From Psilocybe azurescens (lineage: Eukaryota; Basidiomycota; Agaricomycetes; Agaricales; Agrocybaceae), in NCBI GenBank assembly GCA_023853785.1, contig JAJIRX010000970.1:1-64000 (forward strand): a DNA stretch of 64,000 nucleotides, in the 5' to 3' direction. Under the pieces are notes generated by a model. That model was not told where the DNA came from. It was given only the letters and a program-made list of their open reading frames with translations, and searched no databases. Every line of letters starts with the position of its first letter. Position 1 is the stretch's first letter. Below, in pieces: positions 1-13,072 of the stretch. Both the position numbers and the translations under genes were made by a program.

Positions 1-2127
1 TTTTTGCCGAATAGACGAGTTTATTTATGCACACATTTCGCAAAACGCCACCAGCTGGCGGCCGCAAGTGCTCACAGCTCGTCCAGTCAGGTCCAGCCAT
101 GGACGGATGAATGAGGAACGCGCATGCATGCAGATTGTCAAACAACGCCCAGGTCCATTTATCTCCGACTGAGGACCGACTCGAGGACTCTTGGCGTGCG
201 GCTTGGCATTCATAATTGACGTCATAAACAACGATGCGTATCGATGATTACCACTTTTATCTGCACCAGAACTCCACTTCGTCGTTTCCACGATGACGAT
301 GAAGCTGAAATTTCCAGTCGAGAACACTGCACTGTGCATGTCGCACCCCAGGGCAATTTCCAAGCCTGGTAAGATCGGTTTAAAAATAGATCAAACATGG
401 CCCATGGAATGACTCGTCTAAGCTCGTCCAAGACAAGTCGAAGAGTTAAACGATAATCATCGTTGGCCCTGGATGCATACGCTTATGAAAAGAAACTGAG
501 TACTGAGACAGACCGCTAGACCAAGTCATTATAATTAGAACGACCCATTGCTATCGTCGTCGTAACCATGACATGAACTAGGCATGAACTAATGAACATG
601 AGCCCGAGTGCGACAGTATGCATGGATCTGCCAGGATTTTAGTAATGATAGCTGTTACTCGGCTTCGCTAATGCTTTACGCCACGGTCAAAGTTTAGAGT
701 CCTTTTGCTGGTAAACTACTACTTACTAGCATCATAACAAGGGTGTTAGATTCACTAGCGAAAAACCGACAACCGATCTCAATTGCAATTTCAAACAAGA
801 AATGGCCAGTAAGTTTATCCGAGCCAATTCCTGATATCTGATTTCGCTGTCCGATGAGGATTTGAGCTTGAAATAGAATAAGGGTATCATGGAGATTCGA
901 AAAATATGCTCGAAAAATATGCCCACAACTTCAGTCCAGTAGCAGAACCAGCCTCGCAAGCACCGCGTTCCAGTCAAAGACCCAGACATAAAAACGCCGT
1001 CCCCATTATAATACTAACGTGTGTTCGTGAGTAAGTATATTGACCCACCCGTAGCTCCCTGTACATAGTCAGCCCCACGAGCCACTCCAACGAGGAAAGA
1101 CGGCTAGGCAAGGGACAATCTAACTCCCTGGAAAATGTGAGAACCTGGAATATCGAGGTCTCGTCGTTTCGCACTCGTGAGCTCCTTCGAGCCAGATCAC
1201 ATTCACTTCCGAGATCCAACTCCTCGAACTTTAATACCCAGGTTCTGCTGCGACTCATCATACAACCATCACATCGCAAGACACCCACCGCAAGCAATCA
1301 TATATAGAGAGAATCCGGTAACCTATGGATTATTTCTCAATGCGTCGGCGGCAAGTAGCAGCAAGGGTGGGTGTCTAGTTTTCGAGCCAGAATTCATTCA
1401 TATCCAAAGCCCCCACTCAAGGAATCGACTTCAGCGTCATTTTGCGGGCTCTGAGCTTCCCGTGTAGAGGCCTCCTATTCGCCAATGTATAAGGATAAGA
1501 CGAGGCTTGAAACGTAGAGAAAGTTGCAAGAGCGTTCGTTTGGCGAGGGCCCAGACCGAAAGCAATGGTAATTACGTTTTACCCTGCCCTAAACTTTGGT
1601 TCTGTTCCGGGTCTGTCTCTGTTTCTCAAACGTCTATGTCAGTCATCAGGAGGACGGCGGGCTGCAGATAGGAAGAATCCGAAGAGCGCCATCATGGATC
1701 GTCAACTTGATGGTCTGCGGTCCTCGTTCGTCGGAACCCCACCAACTCACGATAGGTGGTACGAGATCATTCTGCAGACGAACGGAACCTCAGGATGAAG
1801 TTCTATCTCACTTGAGATCTCGAAGGTTTATTAACACATGCCCGTTGTTGAGGATCGCGGAGTACGCCGCTAACCGTGATAGTCTTCCTTATACGAGCTT
1901 AATTGGATAGTATACGATTGAGGGAATAGAATCTAAGGAGTCAGTTTCTCGTCCAAAGTGGATTACTCGCCCAACAGGATCTATCACAAATATGTGTAAC
2001 CGTTCAGTGAGCTGAGGATGTCGGACGATGGAAGAGGAAAAATGATTCCATCTAGCATCCATGACGACTGTCAAATAGAATCAACCCCTGTTTGACTGGA
2101 AGCTATAAATACTAGAGTCGATCGACG
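1..2127. other. Left edge, no recognisable gene
   Basis: I see no gene I can name here. Short open stretches occur on the minus strand near 25-431 and on both strands near 1000-1470, but none shows a family motif or a convincing exon chain. Around 1185-1220 the + strand resembles a short segment found downstream of the DUF6534-like genes in the tandem array (shared words such as TTCGAGC and AGATCACATTCA), so a small piece of array-like sequence may lie here. Confidence 0.4.
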
Positions 2128-2135
2128 TATATAAG
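2128..2135 (+). promoter_or_regulatory. TATA box of the first DUF6534-like gene
   Basis: The sequence TATATAAG lies 48 bases upstream of the ATG at 2183. The 5.6 kb relative has the same octamer at the same distance, which supports a core promoter element inherited with the gene. Confidence 0.55.
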
Positions 2136-2182
2136 AATGTGTTCTGGGTGAGTGTATCTACTCAATTCTATGATATTTCTCC

Positions 2183-3406
2183 ATGTCTACCCCTTTCCAA
2201 CGGACGTAGAAGAACGTGAAATTAGTGGCAGCCTCAATGCCTCGATGCTTTCGAACTTTCTTATGGGTAAGTATTCACATTGATGGATATAAGTATCACG
2301 AACTGAAGTGTATGTTAGGCACTTATACCGTGATATACGTTGGAACGATGTATATTTACCGTACATTCTTTCCTTCTCCTTACAAAGGTATACTCAACAA
2401 TGTGCCATACAGTATCCAAGAAGTCCGCAAATATGAATCGCCGCATCGTTTTATCGGCCATCTCAGTACTGTACCTGCTTTGTTTCCCTCTAACTTTGTC
2501 TCTCAATGGTATATTCTCGATTGGTCTGTCGTGACTAATGGAGACACGCGACAATCCATCTTTGTTGCGACAGTGGAGGCCCCCGCTGGATTGTTGTACT
2601 TAGTAGTTTTATACTCTATTCCTTACTCATTGTTTCCGATGGACTACTGGTTCGTAGGTACCATCGTTTATCGCACCATTTTCATCAACATTTAAATAGA
2701 TATGGATATGCTTCAACACCTGGGGACAATCGTTCCGAATAATTTTAGTTCCACTGATACTTGTCGTTGTGGAGTTCGGTAAGTGTTATGAATAGAAATA
2801 TTGCATGAACACTTTTATTAATGGCGTATTATCGCAGGTCTCTTCGTTGCACGGACAGCCTTATCAGGGTTGATCAGTAAAGTAACTGGCAGCGTCGCAA
2901 AAGCCAACCTATTGAATAACATTTCAAGCGCCCTTACATTCGTGTCATTAGGCACCACAGTGATTACAACATTACTTATTGGGTACAAAATACATTCCAC
3001 CTATCGTTTTCATGATCGGCATTTCAGAGACTATTCAACCATCTTGTAATAGTGTTTATTGAGTCATCCGCGGCCTACTCACTCGTACTTGTCATTAATA
3101 CCATCAGCACGGTCGTTCCGTCATCTTATTTGTTGGATTCTCCGTTGAACCAAATGTCATACTACGTGGAAGCGGCGTTGGCCATCGTTCCAGTATGTGG
3201 CTGTTATTATCTGTCTGATAATCATGTCTTGTTAACTTAGAATGCTCAATCAGGGGATGGCTCCAACAGTTATGGTAGCAAGACTTGGGCTTGCAAACCC
3301 TGACAATTTTCTGTCGCAACGAGGGAGTGGCCGTAGTGTTAATGGCACTGGAGAAATTAACGCCTCAACCCAGATCGGACAATGGGTCGCCAACTCCAGT
3401 AGTTGA
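2183..3406 (+). pseudogene. DUF6534-like multi-pass membrane protein, decayed copy
   Basis: This is a six-exon member of the DUF6534-like family, whose cellular role is unknown. Exon 1 ends in the signature NFLMG followed by a GTAAGT donor. Exon 2 encodes the YTVIYVGTMYIY helix. Exon 3 (from about 2411) begins SKKSANMNRR and reads into a TNGDTRQSIF loop. Exon 4 begins IWICFNTWGQSF, exon 5 holds the LGTTVITTLLIGYKIHS helix, and exon 6 begins GMAPTVMVARL. Lesions: the ATG at 2183 and the rest of exon 1 are in different frames; exon 3 shifts by one base near 2490; exon 5 shifts near 3030; and exon 6 lacks the usual THISGLQFGS block, apparently by internal deletion. I am confident of the family and fairly confident the copy is dead. 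Confidence 0.75.
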
Positions 3407-5578
3407 GGTGGAGAAGCCCGGCGTAGGTGGCACATTGGGATCACCAAGTCGAATGTGTATTTTCTTGTTAGTTTCCGGCCACCGAACTACAATTAGCTGC
3501 CTTGCACTCTCTGGATGCAAATGGCCTCCGAAAATTCCCTCGCGCCATACCCACACTGTTTGAGAAGATCGGCGTATCAGCACTCCTCATCTCAGGATGC
3601 GTTGGTGAATGCTTATTTCCACCTTTCCACAGACGCTTTCAAATGCTTACATGTTCAATCCGATCCATACACCCCATTCCTAATCCCTTTCATGACCCAG
3701 ATCACATTACCGTCTATTACCTCTATGTTTCTTAGGATTACATTATAATGTACAGTCTGATCAGTCCACCTTGCCATGTCTAAAGACCTATAGCTTCTAA
3801 TTATCAGCCAACCTGCGCAAGACTCATGACGGCCTGATAGCGCAGCTGTCTCGTATACGCCGCCATCTGTCCTCTTATGTCGTGACATAAAATCAAGGAT
3901 TCGATCAGGAGGATGCACAGCTGCAGACACAATTAATCTCGACGCGCGTCATTATGGAATGTCAATCTGCTGTTCTTTTATCATTGTTCGTCGCACCACA
4001 TCTACTCCATCTCATCATCTTATTCATTTATCCCATCTTTCTACCCAGTGTTATTCTCATATTAAGGATGGTCACAAGCCTAGTTATTGACTGCATCCGT
4101 GTACTCTCACCTCGTCCTTTCACCCTCTCATCATGCTTGTATGTTAAATCTTAAGCTATGCAAACTGCGTAGAAGCTATACGATCTGGACAAGGGAAAAT
4201 ATATTCCGAACTGGTGTTTTGCTTAAGTTCTGCCTTTCTGCCTGGATGGTCGCTATGTCCACACTGTTTCCATTCATATCTGTCTTCTGTGTTCTGCTGT
4301 GTGAACAGCTGTTATACATGATGTAACGTGGTGGACTCCTTATGTTGTGGCTCCATGTTGTATCTCTCATTTTGTCTTAATGACCTCTAGTTCAGCCTGT
4401 AACAGATCCTCCCATGCATTGGAGCATTCTGTGCCGTACCCCATTGATCCCCATCCTCAGTCATATCCCTATCGCTCTCATTCCGAAGTCCCATGCTTCG
4501 ATTCCAGGCTCGGTACTGTATAAAGATGCCATCTCAGGGGGTGAAGATCAAATGGATGTTGATCAGTCGAACAGACTATATACTTTATGATCATTCAAAT
4601 TGCTGATTGAATGCTTCTACTCAATCACCCCAGTGATTAATTGAAACTTGACGTGTTCACTGCCAAGTTGCTCATTCAGCGAGAACCGGAAGATGGCAGT
4701 CGTGAAGGATGCTCGTTTTCTTGCCCTCTCCAAGTACCAGGACTTAACTGAGCCTCGAGGACAGCGAAGATCCATTGGCAAATCGGTGGCGGTCTATCCG
4801 ATGTCTTGTCATTGTGATGCCTGTCAATGTATTGATATTTTTGTCCTCGGGCACCTCTTCAGTCACCAGTGAGCCCATGAAAAGGTGATGCCTCAGAAAA
4901 CTGTGATTCAAATTGAAAGGCTCTTCAAGACAAAGTTAGAGCTCACTTCGGCTCTCAGATATCTAAGTCCCTGAAGGATGAACTTGCACATGCTATTCCA
5001 GTCCTTGTCTTAACTAACCAGCCCGTTGCTCTGACTAAGATAAGTCTTGATACCTGATGAGCGCTAAACCCGCTACTGAGATAATGTCTCTGAGACATGC
5101 TGACTTCAATAAGATCGCTGCTATACCCTTGAAATATCCTCAGCGTCGCATACTTAAGCCAAAATAGCAACAATGACAGATGAAATCAGAACCTTTGAGG
5201 TGAGCACCAGTGAATCACTCTACAATACTTTCTTTGCGCCTCTTCAGAGTGACGAAATGGATAGTAACGAGTTAAGCGTCCCTCGACCATCTCAAGACTA
5301 CGAGATGATGATGTTGAAGACGCCCTCCAGGTGCAATATGTCAGATAGAGTATACAGAAGAGTTATGGAATTAGATTGCAGCTTAGCCATCAAGACAGCC
5401 ACCTGTCCAATGTGGCATGCTCTCCCAACAATATCTGTGAACACAAAGATATATGTTTGTTCAAATTTTAATATCTGAGGAAGACAAAGCACGGAAATGG
5501 CGTGATGGGTCTATCTAGCATCCATGAAATTGATACTGGGATTTGCTTGAGGCTCTGATCACGATCAGTCATGTATTG
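3407..5578. other. Intergenic, no recognisable gene
   Basis: Several open stretches of 60-100 codons occur (for example + strand 4648-4872 and 5173-5478), but none shows a known motif. The 5173-5478 stretch encodes an acidic, methionine-rich sequence starting MTDEIRTFEV and could be a remnant of an unknown gene. A TATAAA-like word sits near 4519 with nothing convincing downstream. Confidence 0.4.
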
Positions 5579-5586
5579 TATATAAG
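5579..5586 (+). promoter_or_regulatory. TATA box of the second DUF6534-like gene
   Basis: TATATAAG lies 50 bases upstream of the ATG at 5636, matching the arrangement of the 2.2 kb copy. Confidence 0.55.
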
Positions 5587-5635
5587 AAGAGTGTGTAACG
5601 AGGACTGAGTCTCTCCAATTCCACAGTATTTCACA

Positions 5636-6904
5636 ATGTCAGCATCTAATATCTCCTTTCCAGTCATTGTACAAGAAGGTGTAGTTAGCGCCAACCTCAA
5701 TAGCTCGATGCTCTTCAATTTTTAATGGGTACGTTTTCATATTTATAAGAATCATTACCACAAGTATCTACTTTATTGATCAGGAATATACACTATGGTC
5801 TACGCCGGAACCATGTGGCTTTACTGTAGGCTCATCTATTTCAACTTATAACGGGTAACTGAATAGTATGAATCTCAGTATCCAAAAGGCCGAAAATATG
5901 AATCGCCGCATTGTTCTATCTGCGATTTCAGTGCTCTACCTGATTTGTTTCTCAGATTTTATTTTCAGTGGTACTTTCTTGATTGGTTTGTCGTTGTTAA
6001 TGGAGACACACGAGAATCCATCTTTTTGGGACATTAGGAGGAGGCCCTGCATGGATGGGGGTACTAAATACCTTTCTATTCTATTCCTTGTTAATTGTCT
6101 CTGATGGGCTGTTGGTTAGTAAATCTCATTGATTATCTCCTCATTCTGAACAATGACTTAACAGATATGGAGATGCTATCATGTCTGGGGACAATCATTC
6201 CTTGTAATTTTGGGACCCCTAATTCTGTTTGTTACAGAATTTGGTGTCTTTGGAAGAGCTTTGCATAAAATTTGTCACTAAATGCATATTAACACAGGTC
6301 TCTTTGCTACGGCTACAACCCTAGCAGGGTTAACCAATACTATAACCAGTAACACAAAAGATATCATAGTGTCCAATCTCATTTCAAGTGCTGTAACTCT
6401 TGTGTCACTGGTCACCACCATCATTACAACACTTTTGATTGGGTACAAAATACATTCATCATCTCGTTTGGACAAGTCACCTTCCAAGGGGCTATTTAAT
6501 CATGTTGTGGTGTTGGTCACCGAGTCAGCTGCAGCTTACTCACTCATACTTTGTTTGAGGCCATCTTCACAATTGATACTTCCTTCAGTGTGGTGGGATC
6601 TCCCTATTTGTTAGTGCAATATTACTTGGAAGTGGTGACAATTTTTGTTGCAGTATGTGGTCTTGATTATCTACTTGTTAATCATACATCTCTGACCTAG
6701 AAACAGGGGATGGCTCCAACAGTTCTGGTAGCAAGAATTGTTCTTAGAAACCCCAACAGCACAGCTGCATCCACCATCACTCATGTATCTGGCTTACAAT
6801 TTGGGTCCCAGCCAAGAAATGGCCATAGAGCAAGTGTCTTTCAAGAAGACTTTGATACTCACACTCACACAGGAGATGTGGCTCCCTTACAATGGTTGCA
6901 GTAA
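5636..6904 (+). pseudogene. DUF6534-like multi-pass membrane protein, decayed copy
   Basis: This family member has all six exons. Exon 1 starts MSASNISFPVIVQEG and reaches FNF, where one missing base turns the expected LMG into a stop just before the donor. Exon 2 encodes YTMVYAGTMWLY. Exon 3 (from about 5878) encodes the NMNRRIVLSAIS helix but has single-base shifts in the A-run at its start, near 5960 and near 6030. Exon 4 (IWRCYHVWGQSF) and exon 5 (with LVTTIITTLLIGYKIHSSS) are open until a shift near 6560. Exon 6 begins GMAPTVLVARIVL and keeps THVSGLQFGSQ. The gene stands at the left edge of a CpG-depleted block, and its last exon already lacks CpG. Function of the family is not known to me; multi-pass membrane location follows from the hydrophobic segments. 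Confidence 0.75.
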
Positions 6905-9900
6905 AAGAGTCCAACAAAATGGTATCTTTGAAAGCTATGAAGTTTAAAGTGCACATATTTGTAGATCATTTTTTACATTTCCAGCATGGGCTATTGGGAC
7001 ATCACAATGTCACAAACATCTTATTTTTCTTTGCCTTTCTCTTTTCTTTTCATTTTCTTTCATTTTCTTATATAAAACATCCTTATCACATGATGGACAA
7101 CATCATGTGATCATACATATGACTCATTTGTGTTCCAACTCACATTCTGACAAGCACCGGACTCTGACTCACACCCTACTAGTGGTTGTGGATACTCAAA
7201 CACTTAAATAGCTAGTAGATACAGTGATTGTTCTTTAGCTAGTTCTTGAAAATCTAATCTCTTACTCAATAACCACCTAGACAATTACTTGACTATTGGC
7301 TTTATCCATGCACATAAATATAAGCTTGAAGTTGTAACAAAGAACTGGCTCATTTATGAATCTTGCCTGCTCTCCAGCAGACAAGATCCCCAAAACCTGA
7401 AACAAAATATGGTACCACCAAAAGTGGAACTCCTGCTACTGACAGTTCTAAAGAAGGAACCCTGACACAAAGGAACTGGCATACTCCAAACCCATCCTGA
7501 CAAAGCTCTGAGGATATCAAACTAAACAATGACAAGAACTTATCATCAGGAAAAGGGATTTGCCCTGAGAATGTTTTAGGTAATTACAACCTTTATAAAG
7601 CACATTTAGCACTCTAGGCTGCTTTGGGATGTCTTTGTGGTCTTTGGAAATAGTCTGATTCCTCAAAGCTTTCTGCAGTCTTTGCAAGATTTCAAATTTC
7701 TTTGAAGCTCTCTATGAGTCTTTTAAAAATTCTAAATTACCACAAAGCATTCTTGAAATTTCTGAGCATAGCATTATTAAATCTTAGATAAGTATAGGGA
7801 ATGGCATGGGTAACCCCCGGGTATCTCATGCTATACCCATACTCATAGCTGTGGCAAGCCCTACCTGCAACCTGGCAGGTTTACCCAACAAAATGAGCCC
7901 AAAAACAACCTGAAAGTGTGAGATGCTTGCTGCGGAGTGTGCTTGCAGCTTAACACTTCAATCAAATTTTACAATGACTAGTTTGTCACTGGGAAGGTAA
8001 GCTTGTGCTTTTAATAATCATACTACAGAACAATCTTCAAACAGAGAGGGAATATGAGGATTAGCTCGCAAGGATTTTGGAATAATATGTTTGTTTTTAT
8101 GATTTCTTGGTGGGTGCTAATACCTTTACAAATCTCTACTCTAAACATAATACCATTTCCAGACCTTCTTAGGGTCAGTCAATGTTTTTAGACTTGATTG
8201 GGCAAGGTGAACTCTTCAAGTATTTCTAGCTTTCAAATGTGCAAAACACTACTTTCAAATTCAAAGGTGAACAATATATTGCTATTACTTGACAAGCAAT
8301 TAATGTCCTCAAAGTTCTTAGTACTTTCAGAAAATGCAGCTGCAGAATAAATCTGAACTGTATGTTCTTGGGGTAAAAATTACTTGCTTGATATCTATGT
8401 AGATATGTTTAATTTATAGTTACATATACATACAACTTAGGAGAATAATTTAGTAAATCAAATCACTATTACAAACCCCCAAACTACATGTTTCTCAAAC
8501 CATAAGCCTTTCTACAACCAATTGGATCACTAATAAATAATCTATATGGTTATTGCATGCCCAGCTAGTACTTGGCACTCTTCAATTGTTGTTCTCTTAG
8601 ACATATGGACTGCAATTTCAACAGTAAAATGACTTCAGTATTTGCCTAAGAACCCAGTTGACAATGGGTTTGTCTGGTTAAGCTGTGTTATTCAATTTGT
8701 TCATCAGCTCAGTGTCTGTTGAACTCTTATTATGAGTCAACCTGGTGTCAGACTGCATTATTCCATTTCTCCTATTGGTTGAGCATACTCTTCATATTTG
8801 TATACTCTGATCCACTCAGCTAGATGTGCATGCATTGTTTGTTATTGCTTCTGGAATATGAAGACTTGCTTGGCAGTCCTTGTTTCCCTTTATGTTTCAG
8901 GACAGCTAAAGCTACCATTTCTCCATACTGTGATTGGACTCATTCAATGAGGGCTGAGCTGGTTTGTTCTGACAATCTGCGATTCATGAGGACCTGTATT
9001 GCACTCCACAAGACCTCTAGAGTACTTCAGTGATAATTCTTTAATTGTATCACATGTAGTTAGTGCATACTAATTTAGAACACATAATTGACTGCACTGT
9101 GTCTCAACTTCAGCTAATGCCTTTCTCTTCCTCTGTCATTCTTCAGTCAACATGTAGTTACATCTTTTACAGGTAGTATATTGTTGTTTACAATAGCTAG
9201 CCCAACCACCCAGTATTTAGACCTAATTATGCTGTTCATATTGCTTAGCTGTGAGTCAATATTACTTATTTCATAGTTTCCCTCATCCTTTGTGAACATA
9301 TTACAGCTCACTTATATATGTCTGGATGCCAAAAATTCAGCTACTCTTTATTATGCATCCTTTTACACAGCTAGCCATGCAATGGTCTCTTCAACACAAT
9401 CCATGAAGGATCACCAAGACTGTTAGAGTCAAGAATACTCAAACCTTGGTATGTTCCTATGAAGACAAAGGCTAGTGTATTAATTACTTAGAATCTGTCT
9501 TTCTGAGATTCTTAAGGATGTGTGGGATGTGGAGTAAGTATCAGAAGATATTTGAGTAACTTCATTTTAATAGTTACTTAAATTTAGATCTTAAGTTTAA
9601 TGGACAAAATATCATGTACTACTAGCGTGAGACAATAGAAGTAATGATATCACTAGTATAGTAGTGCAAAGCTTTATTAATAAGTAGTTGTCTTGTTCAA
9701 CTTAAGTATGTAGAGTTGTAAATTGGAGTGTAAAAAATGATATTCAGTAGGTATCTAGGTATTCTTATATACTACAGCTAGTACCTTAACTGGAAAGTTT
9801 TATACAATGTTGCAAAGGTTCTATTATATTCCAGCTATGGATGACAAACACCAGACGAAGGTAACAAGCAGTGTGTGAATTGCACATATATTCAGTCTTT

Positions 9901-9961
9901 GGCCTTGAATGGTTTTCTAGCCAAATGCAGGTATGTCAGATATTCCTGAGATATTATATTG

Positions 9962-9988
9962 GGCAAGTCCTAATCAATAGGACTTGCC
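9962..9988. repeat. Perfect 11-bp hairpin
   Basis: GGCAAGTCCTA and its exact reverse complement TAGGACTTGCC flank the 5-base loop ATCAA. It sits in the CpG-depleted block, with no gene beside it and no T-run after it. It could be part of a decayed transposon end. Confidence 0.6.
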
Positions 9989-10771
9989 TGGCCTGAATTT
10001 AGCATTTTATTTACATATTAAACATTATACTGTAATTGGTAGAATGTCTAGCTATGTGTAAGAGTTAAAATAGGATGAAAATAGTCAAAAATAATTTAGA
10101 AAATAATTAAGGATTGGTGCTTGAACACTACTTGTACATCTTTAGTTCTTGGGGCCAGCTAGTTGGCACATCATCCATAACAGACTGTGAACTGCATGAA
10201 AATACATGGCCTGGAAGAGAGATGGAAAAACTTACACAGATCTCTGGGGCTCATCATAGTGGGATGCTCTATGCACTCCATTTCAGTCTAAATGGTTCAT
10301 ATCATCTATTTTTATCTGTCTGGCACTATTATTGTTGTGCTTCTGCTTTTCTCTTTCTCATAGCTCTTTTACTGCTACTACTTTGATTTCACATTACAGA
10401 GGATCATTGCATGCAGTCAATTAATCTCTATCCCACCCCCATCTCTCCTGTGACCTTGCATTGTGTTCTCAACTAGATTTTATCAATACACTAACCTCAG
10501 GGACAGGGCCAGGAAAGATTCAGCCAGGTTTTGGTCAACTCAGTTACTGATCTGCCAAATTTTTCTTTACTTTCAACGTCTCAAGATAGATATTGCTATG
10601 GAACATTTCCTCATGGTACATACACTCGTCACATATGCCATTGACACAAATACCTTATGTCTGACTTTGCAGAGACAAAAAATGCTATAGGCTTGCAGTT
10701 CCAGTCCTTCATGCTGCAGTCCTCCTTGGTCTGTCTTTATCCCTGCTTCCCAAGTCCTCCCCAACCAAACA

Positions 10772-10779
10772 TATAAATA
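10772..10779 (+). promoter_or_regulatory. TATA box of the 10.8 kb DUF6534-like copy
   Basis: TATAAATA lies 70 bases upstream of the ATG at 10849. The position parallels the TATA boxes of the two upstream copies. Confidence 0.45.
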
Positions 10780-10848
10780 CAATAGTTAACTGATATACAA
10801 GAATGTTATCGGTGTGCCCATGTCTCCTCAACTATATAGTATTTTGCT

Positions 10849-11358
10849 ATGTCTACATCTTCTCTTTCCATTCCAATTGACATACAAGTTCAGCTCTAGT
10901 GCATTCAAGTCTACAAAATTGAATATTAATATGATAAGTTCATGCATGTCCTTCTCATGCATATACACCATTCTCTATCCAGGAACAATGTATCTCTACT
11001 GTAGGTTCCTTATATAAATATCAAAGAGAATTGACTAATGCAAAAGAAAAAGGCCAAGAACATCAGTTATTGCATCATTTCCACTCTGTACATTCTTTTC
11101 TTTCTGGAATGTCTTGTGCAATGGTATTTCCTGGACTTAGTCGTCGTGACTAACGGAGAGAGACAAGAATCAATGTTTATATCCAATTTGGAAGGAGGTC
11201 CGCGATGGATCAAAGGCCTGTATGACTTTGAACACTATTTCTTGTTAGTTATATCAGATGGACTACTGGTTACCATTAGTGCGTGTTATTGAATTAAGAT
11301 TGCATCATTCTCATCAGGAATCTTCCAGTAGATATGGAAATGTTCCCACCTCTACCTG
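10849..11358 (+). pseudogene. DUF6534-like gene, 5' half only
   Basis: The 5' half of a DUF6534-like gene is recognisable. Exon 1 starts MSTSSLSIPIDIQVQL and hits a TAG; the rest of exon 1 is degraded. Exon 2 (about 10960-11001) encodes the IYTILYPGTMYLY helix. Exon 3 (to about 11270) is open and encodes CLVQWYFLDLVVVTNGERQ and a second hydrophobic part ending VISDGLLV. Exon 4 starts at about 11337 with IWKCSHL, where the family has IWRCYHV, and similarity is lost by about 11358. Exons 5 and 6 are missing. It straddles the right edge of the CpG-depleted block: exon 2 lacks CpG while exon 3 regains it. Confidence 0.7.
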
Positions 11359-12550
11359 ACAGGCCAGTGATTGAAGTGAAAAGCAAACAGGCTAGGGCAG
11401 TCTTATTTGTCAAGAATTTGCAAACGTACTCCCAGTGCTCTAGTACATATACTATGGCAGACCACCGAAATGCCTTGACCTCCCTTCTCGCTTATAAGCC
11501 CGCACATTCTGCTGTGTTGGCAAAACCACGTGCTTATCGGCCATAGACTGAGGCCTGATTCCTGAGCTTTCTTCGATCTTACTTTGAACCATCCCGTCCA
11601 GAATGCGCATATACCTACTAGTGCTCTTACTCTGGTTACACTGTATTTACTATCGATTTGTACACCCCATCTGTGTTCCCGAACTTCAACTTTCCGTATT
11701 CTTGCTTGAATATAAGACCTGAAATTCTGCGTATGTCGTTGTTGGTACCGAGACCACTGGAAGAGAGATCGTGAATACTGTGCAGACTGTAAAACTTATT
11801 ATAGCCTGGCTTATGATCTATGCTGCCCTGCATTTCACTCTAAATTGCCGCTCACCATATTTATTCGCCCGATGCCGTGGAGCTGTGAGGTAGCAATTCT
11901 TTCCTCATGCCAATTTTGTCCGCTTGTTGCGAATCCTGCCCTACAGTGCAGTGCTCTCAGAGCCCACATATCCCATGCTGTGTCCCCAGGACAAAGTGGT
12001 TGCAATCAACTCTGTGGGTACCAGTCACCAATCGACCCTTCAGCAGAATACCATCCTTCTAATGGTGGCCTGCCCAGGTCAACGGATCCACACCCCGCTC
12101 TATTTCTTTCTGCTACGGTATCACCTGACATTTGGAGCACACCAACCGCTCCACAGTGTCGCTCAATTATTCTTCGCCTCAGAGATTCTCTGCACCTTTG
12201 AATTTCATCGTACAAAGACTCGTCACAACCGTAAGTTGCATGGACATCTTGTGGAACAGGAGAAGTTTTCAGGTTCTTCTTGCTGCTGTAAGTCCATCAG
12301 TTCTCTTAGGGGCCGTATCGTAATCTCGTACACCAACTCAACCAATCATATTTATTCGTCCGATGCCTTGGGGCTGCACCGTAGCAATTCTTTCCATATA
12401 CCGATTCTACCGCATCGAGTTCAGACACATAAAATCAACGCATGAAGGCAAAATATTCAATCGCCTCCCACGTATCTCTCGCATTTCAAAATACATGACT
12501 ACGGCTCATGTGTGCTCTCAGTCTGAACTAGCTTCGGGGACGGAAAGTCG
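11359..12550. other. Intergenic with a diverged direct repeat
   Basis: No recognisable gene. Open stretches on + near 11845-12445 encode no motif I know. They include two related segments at 11853-11928 and 12343-12420, listed separately. The tandem array starts at the right edge. Confidence 0.45.
11853..12420 (+). repeat. Pair of ~75-bp direct repeats
   Basis: Positions 11853-11928 and 12343-12420 share ATATTTATTCG, CGATGCC and GTAGCAATTCTTTCC in the same order and orientation, about 490 bases apart. They could be remains of a small duplicated segment or the ends of an inserted element. I found no third copy. Confidence 0.5.
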
Positions 12551-13072
12551 CCAGATGAAGGGCGGTCAACCACGGACAAGAAATTTCCCGTATGTTCCAG
12601 CCTCACCGGTACGAAACAAAAACTATGATGGGGGCTTTTCCTATTCCATCGTGCTACATATGATCCTCACACATGCTATCAACCTGGCTTGCTTATTCCA
12701 AACTTCGGGGACTACACGAGACGAGCCAGTATCTCTTGATCCGCCGGCGACGTTTATCCAAGTCCTCTGACACCTCGCTTCTCAAATTTGCACTGATACA
12801 CGCATCGTGCTGCACTTTGCATACCCCTGTCGCGACCACCAAATGTGGCTACGTCCGGCCAGGTATTATATCCTACGGTATGAAAAGTGTCTTCAGACTA
12901 AACTTCTAGCGCGCTTCAAGATGTATATGGATTCAGTTGAGATATGCCTTAATATCTCCTATGCAGTGCCCATGTCTTCTACTCGACCTTGAATCCATGA
13001 GATCAGTTATAATGAACGAATTCCACAAGAATGTGCTCACTCAGGGTATCTCCTCGAGTCTACATCTTTCCC

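Larger units (their letters stand above)
6700..11090. other. CpG-depleted, AT-rich, gene-poor block
   Basis: Reading line by line I find only about ten CpG dinucleotides between roughly 6700 and 11090, whereas flanking DNA typically has several per 60 bases. TpG and CpA are abundant. No open frame longer than about 90 codons and no protein motif is visible between 6905 and 10848. This pattern is expected from long-term cytosine methylation and deamination, often of a transposable element, but I cannot identify the original element. The edges fall inside two DUF6534-like copies: the last exon of the 5.6 kb gene and exon 3 of the 10.8 kb gene. Confidence 0.75.

Noticed and set aside
1..14. TTTTTGCCGA at the window start resembling the end of the 841-bp element
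   Set aside because: Match is only about nine bases and breaks where the element end should continue; no second end or TA duplication can be seen.
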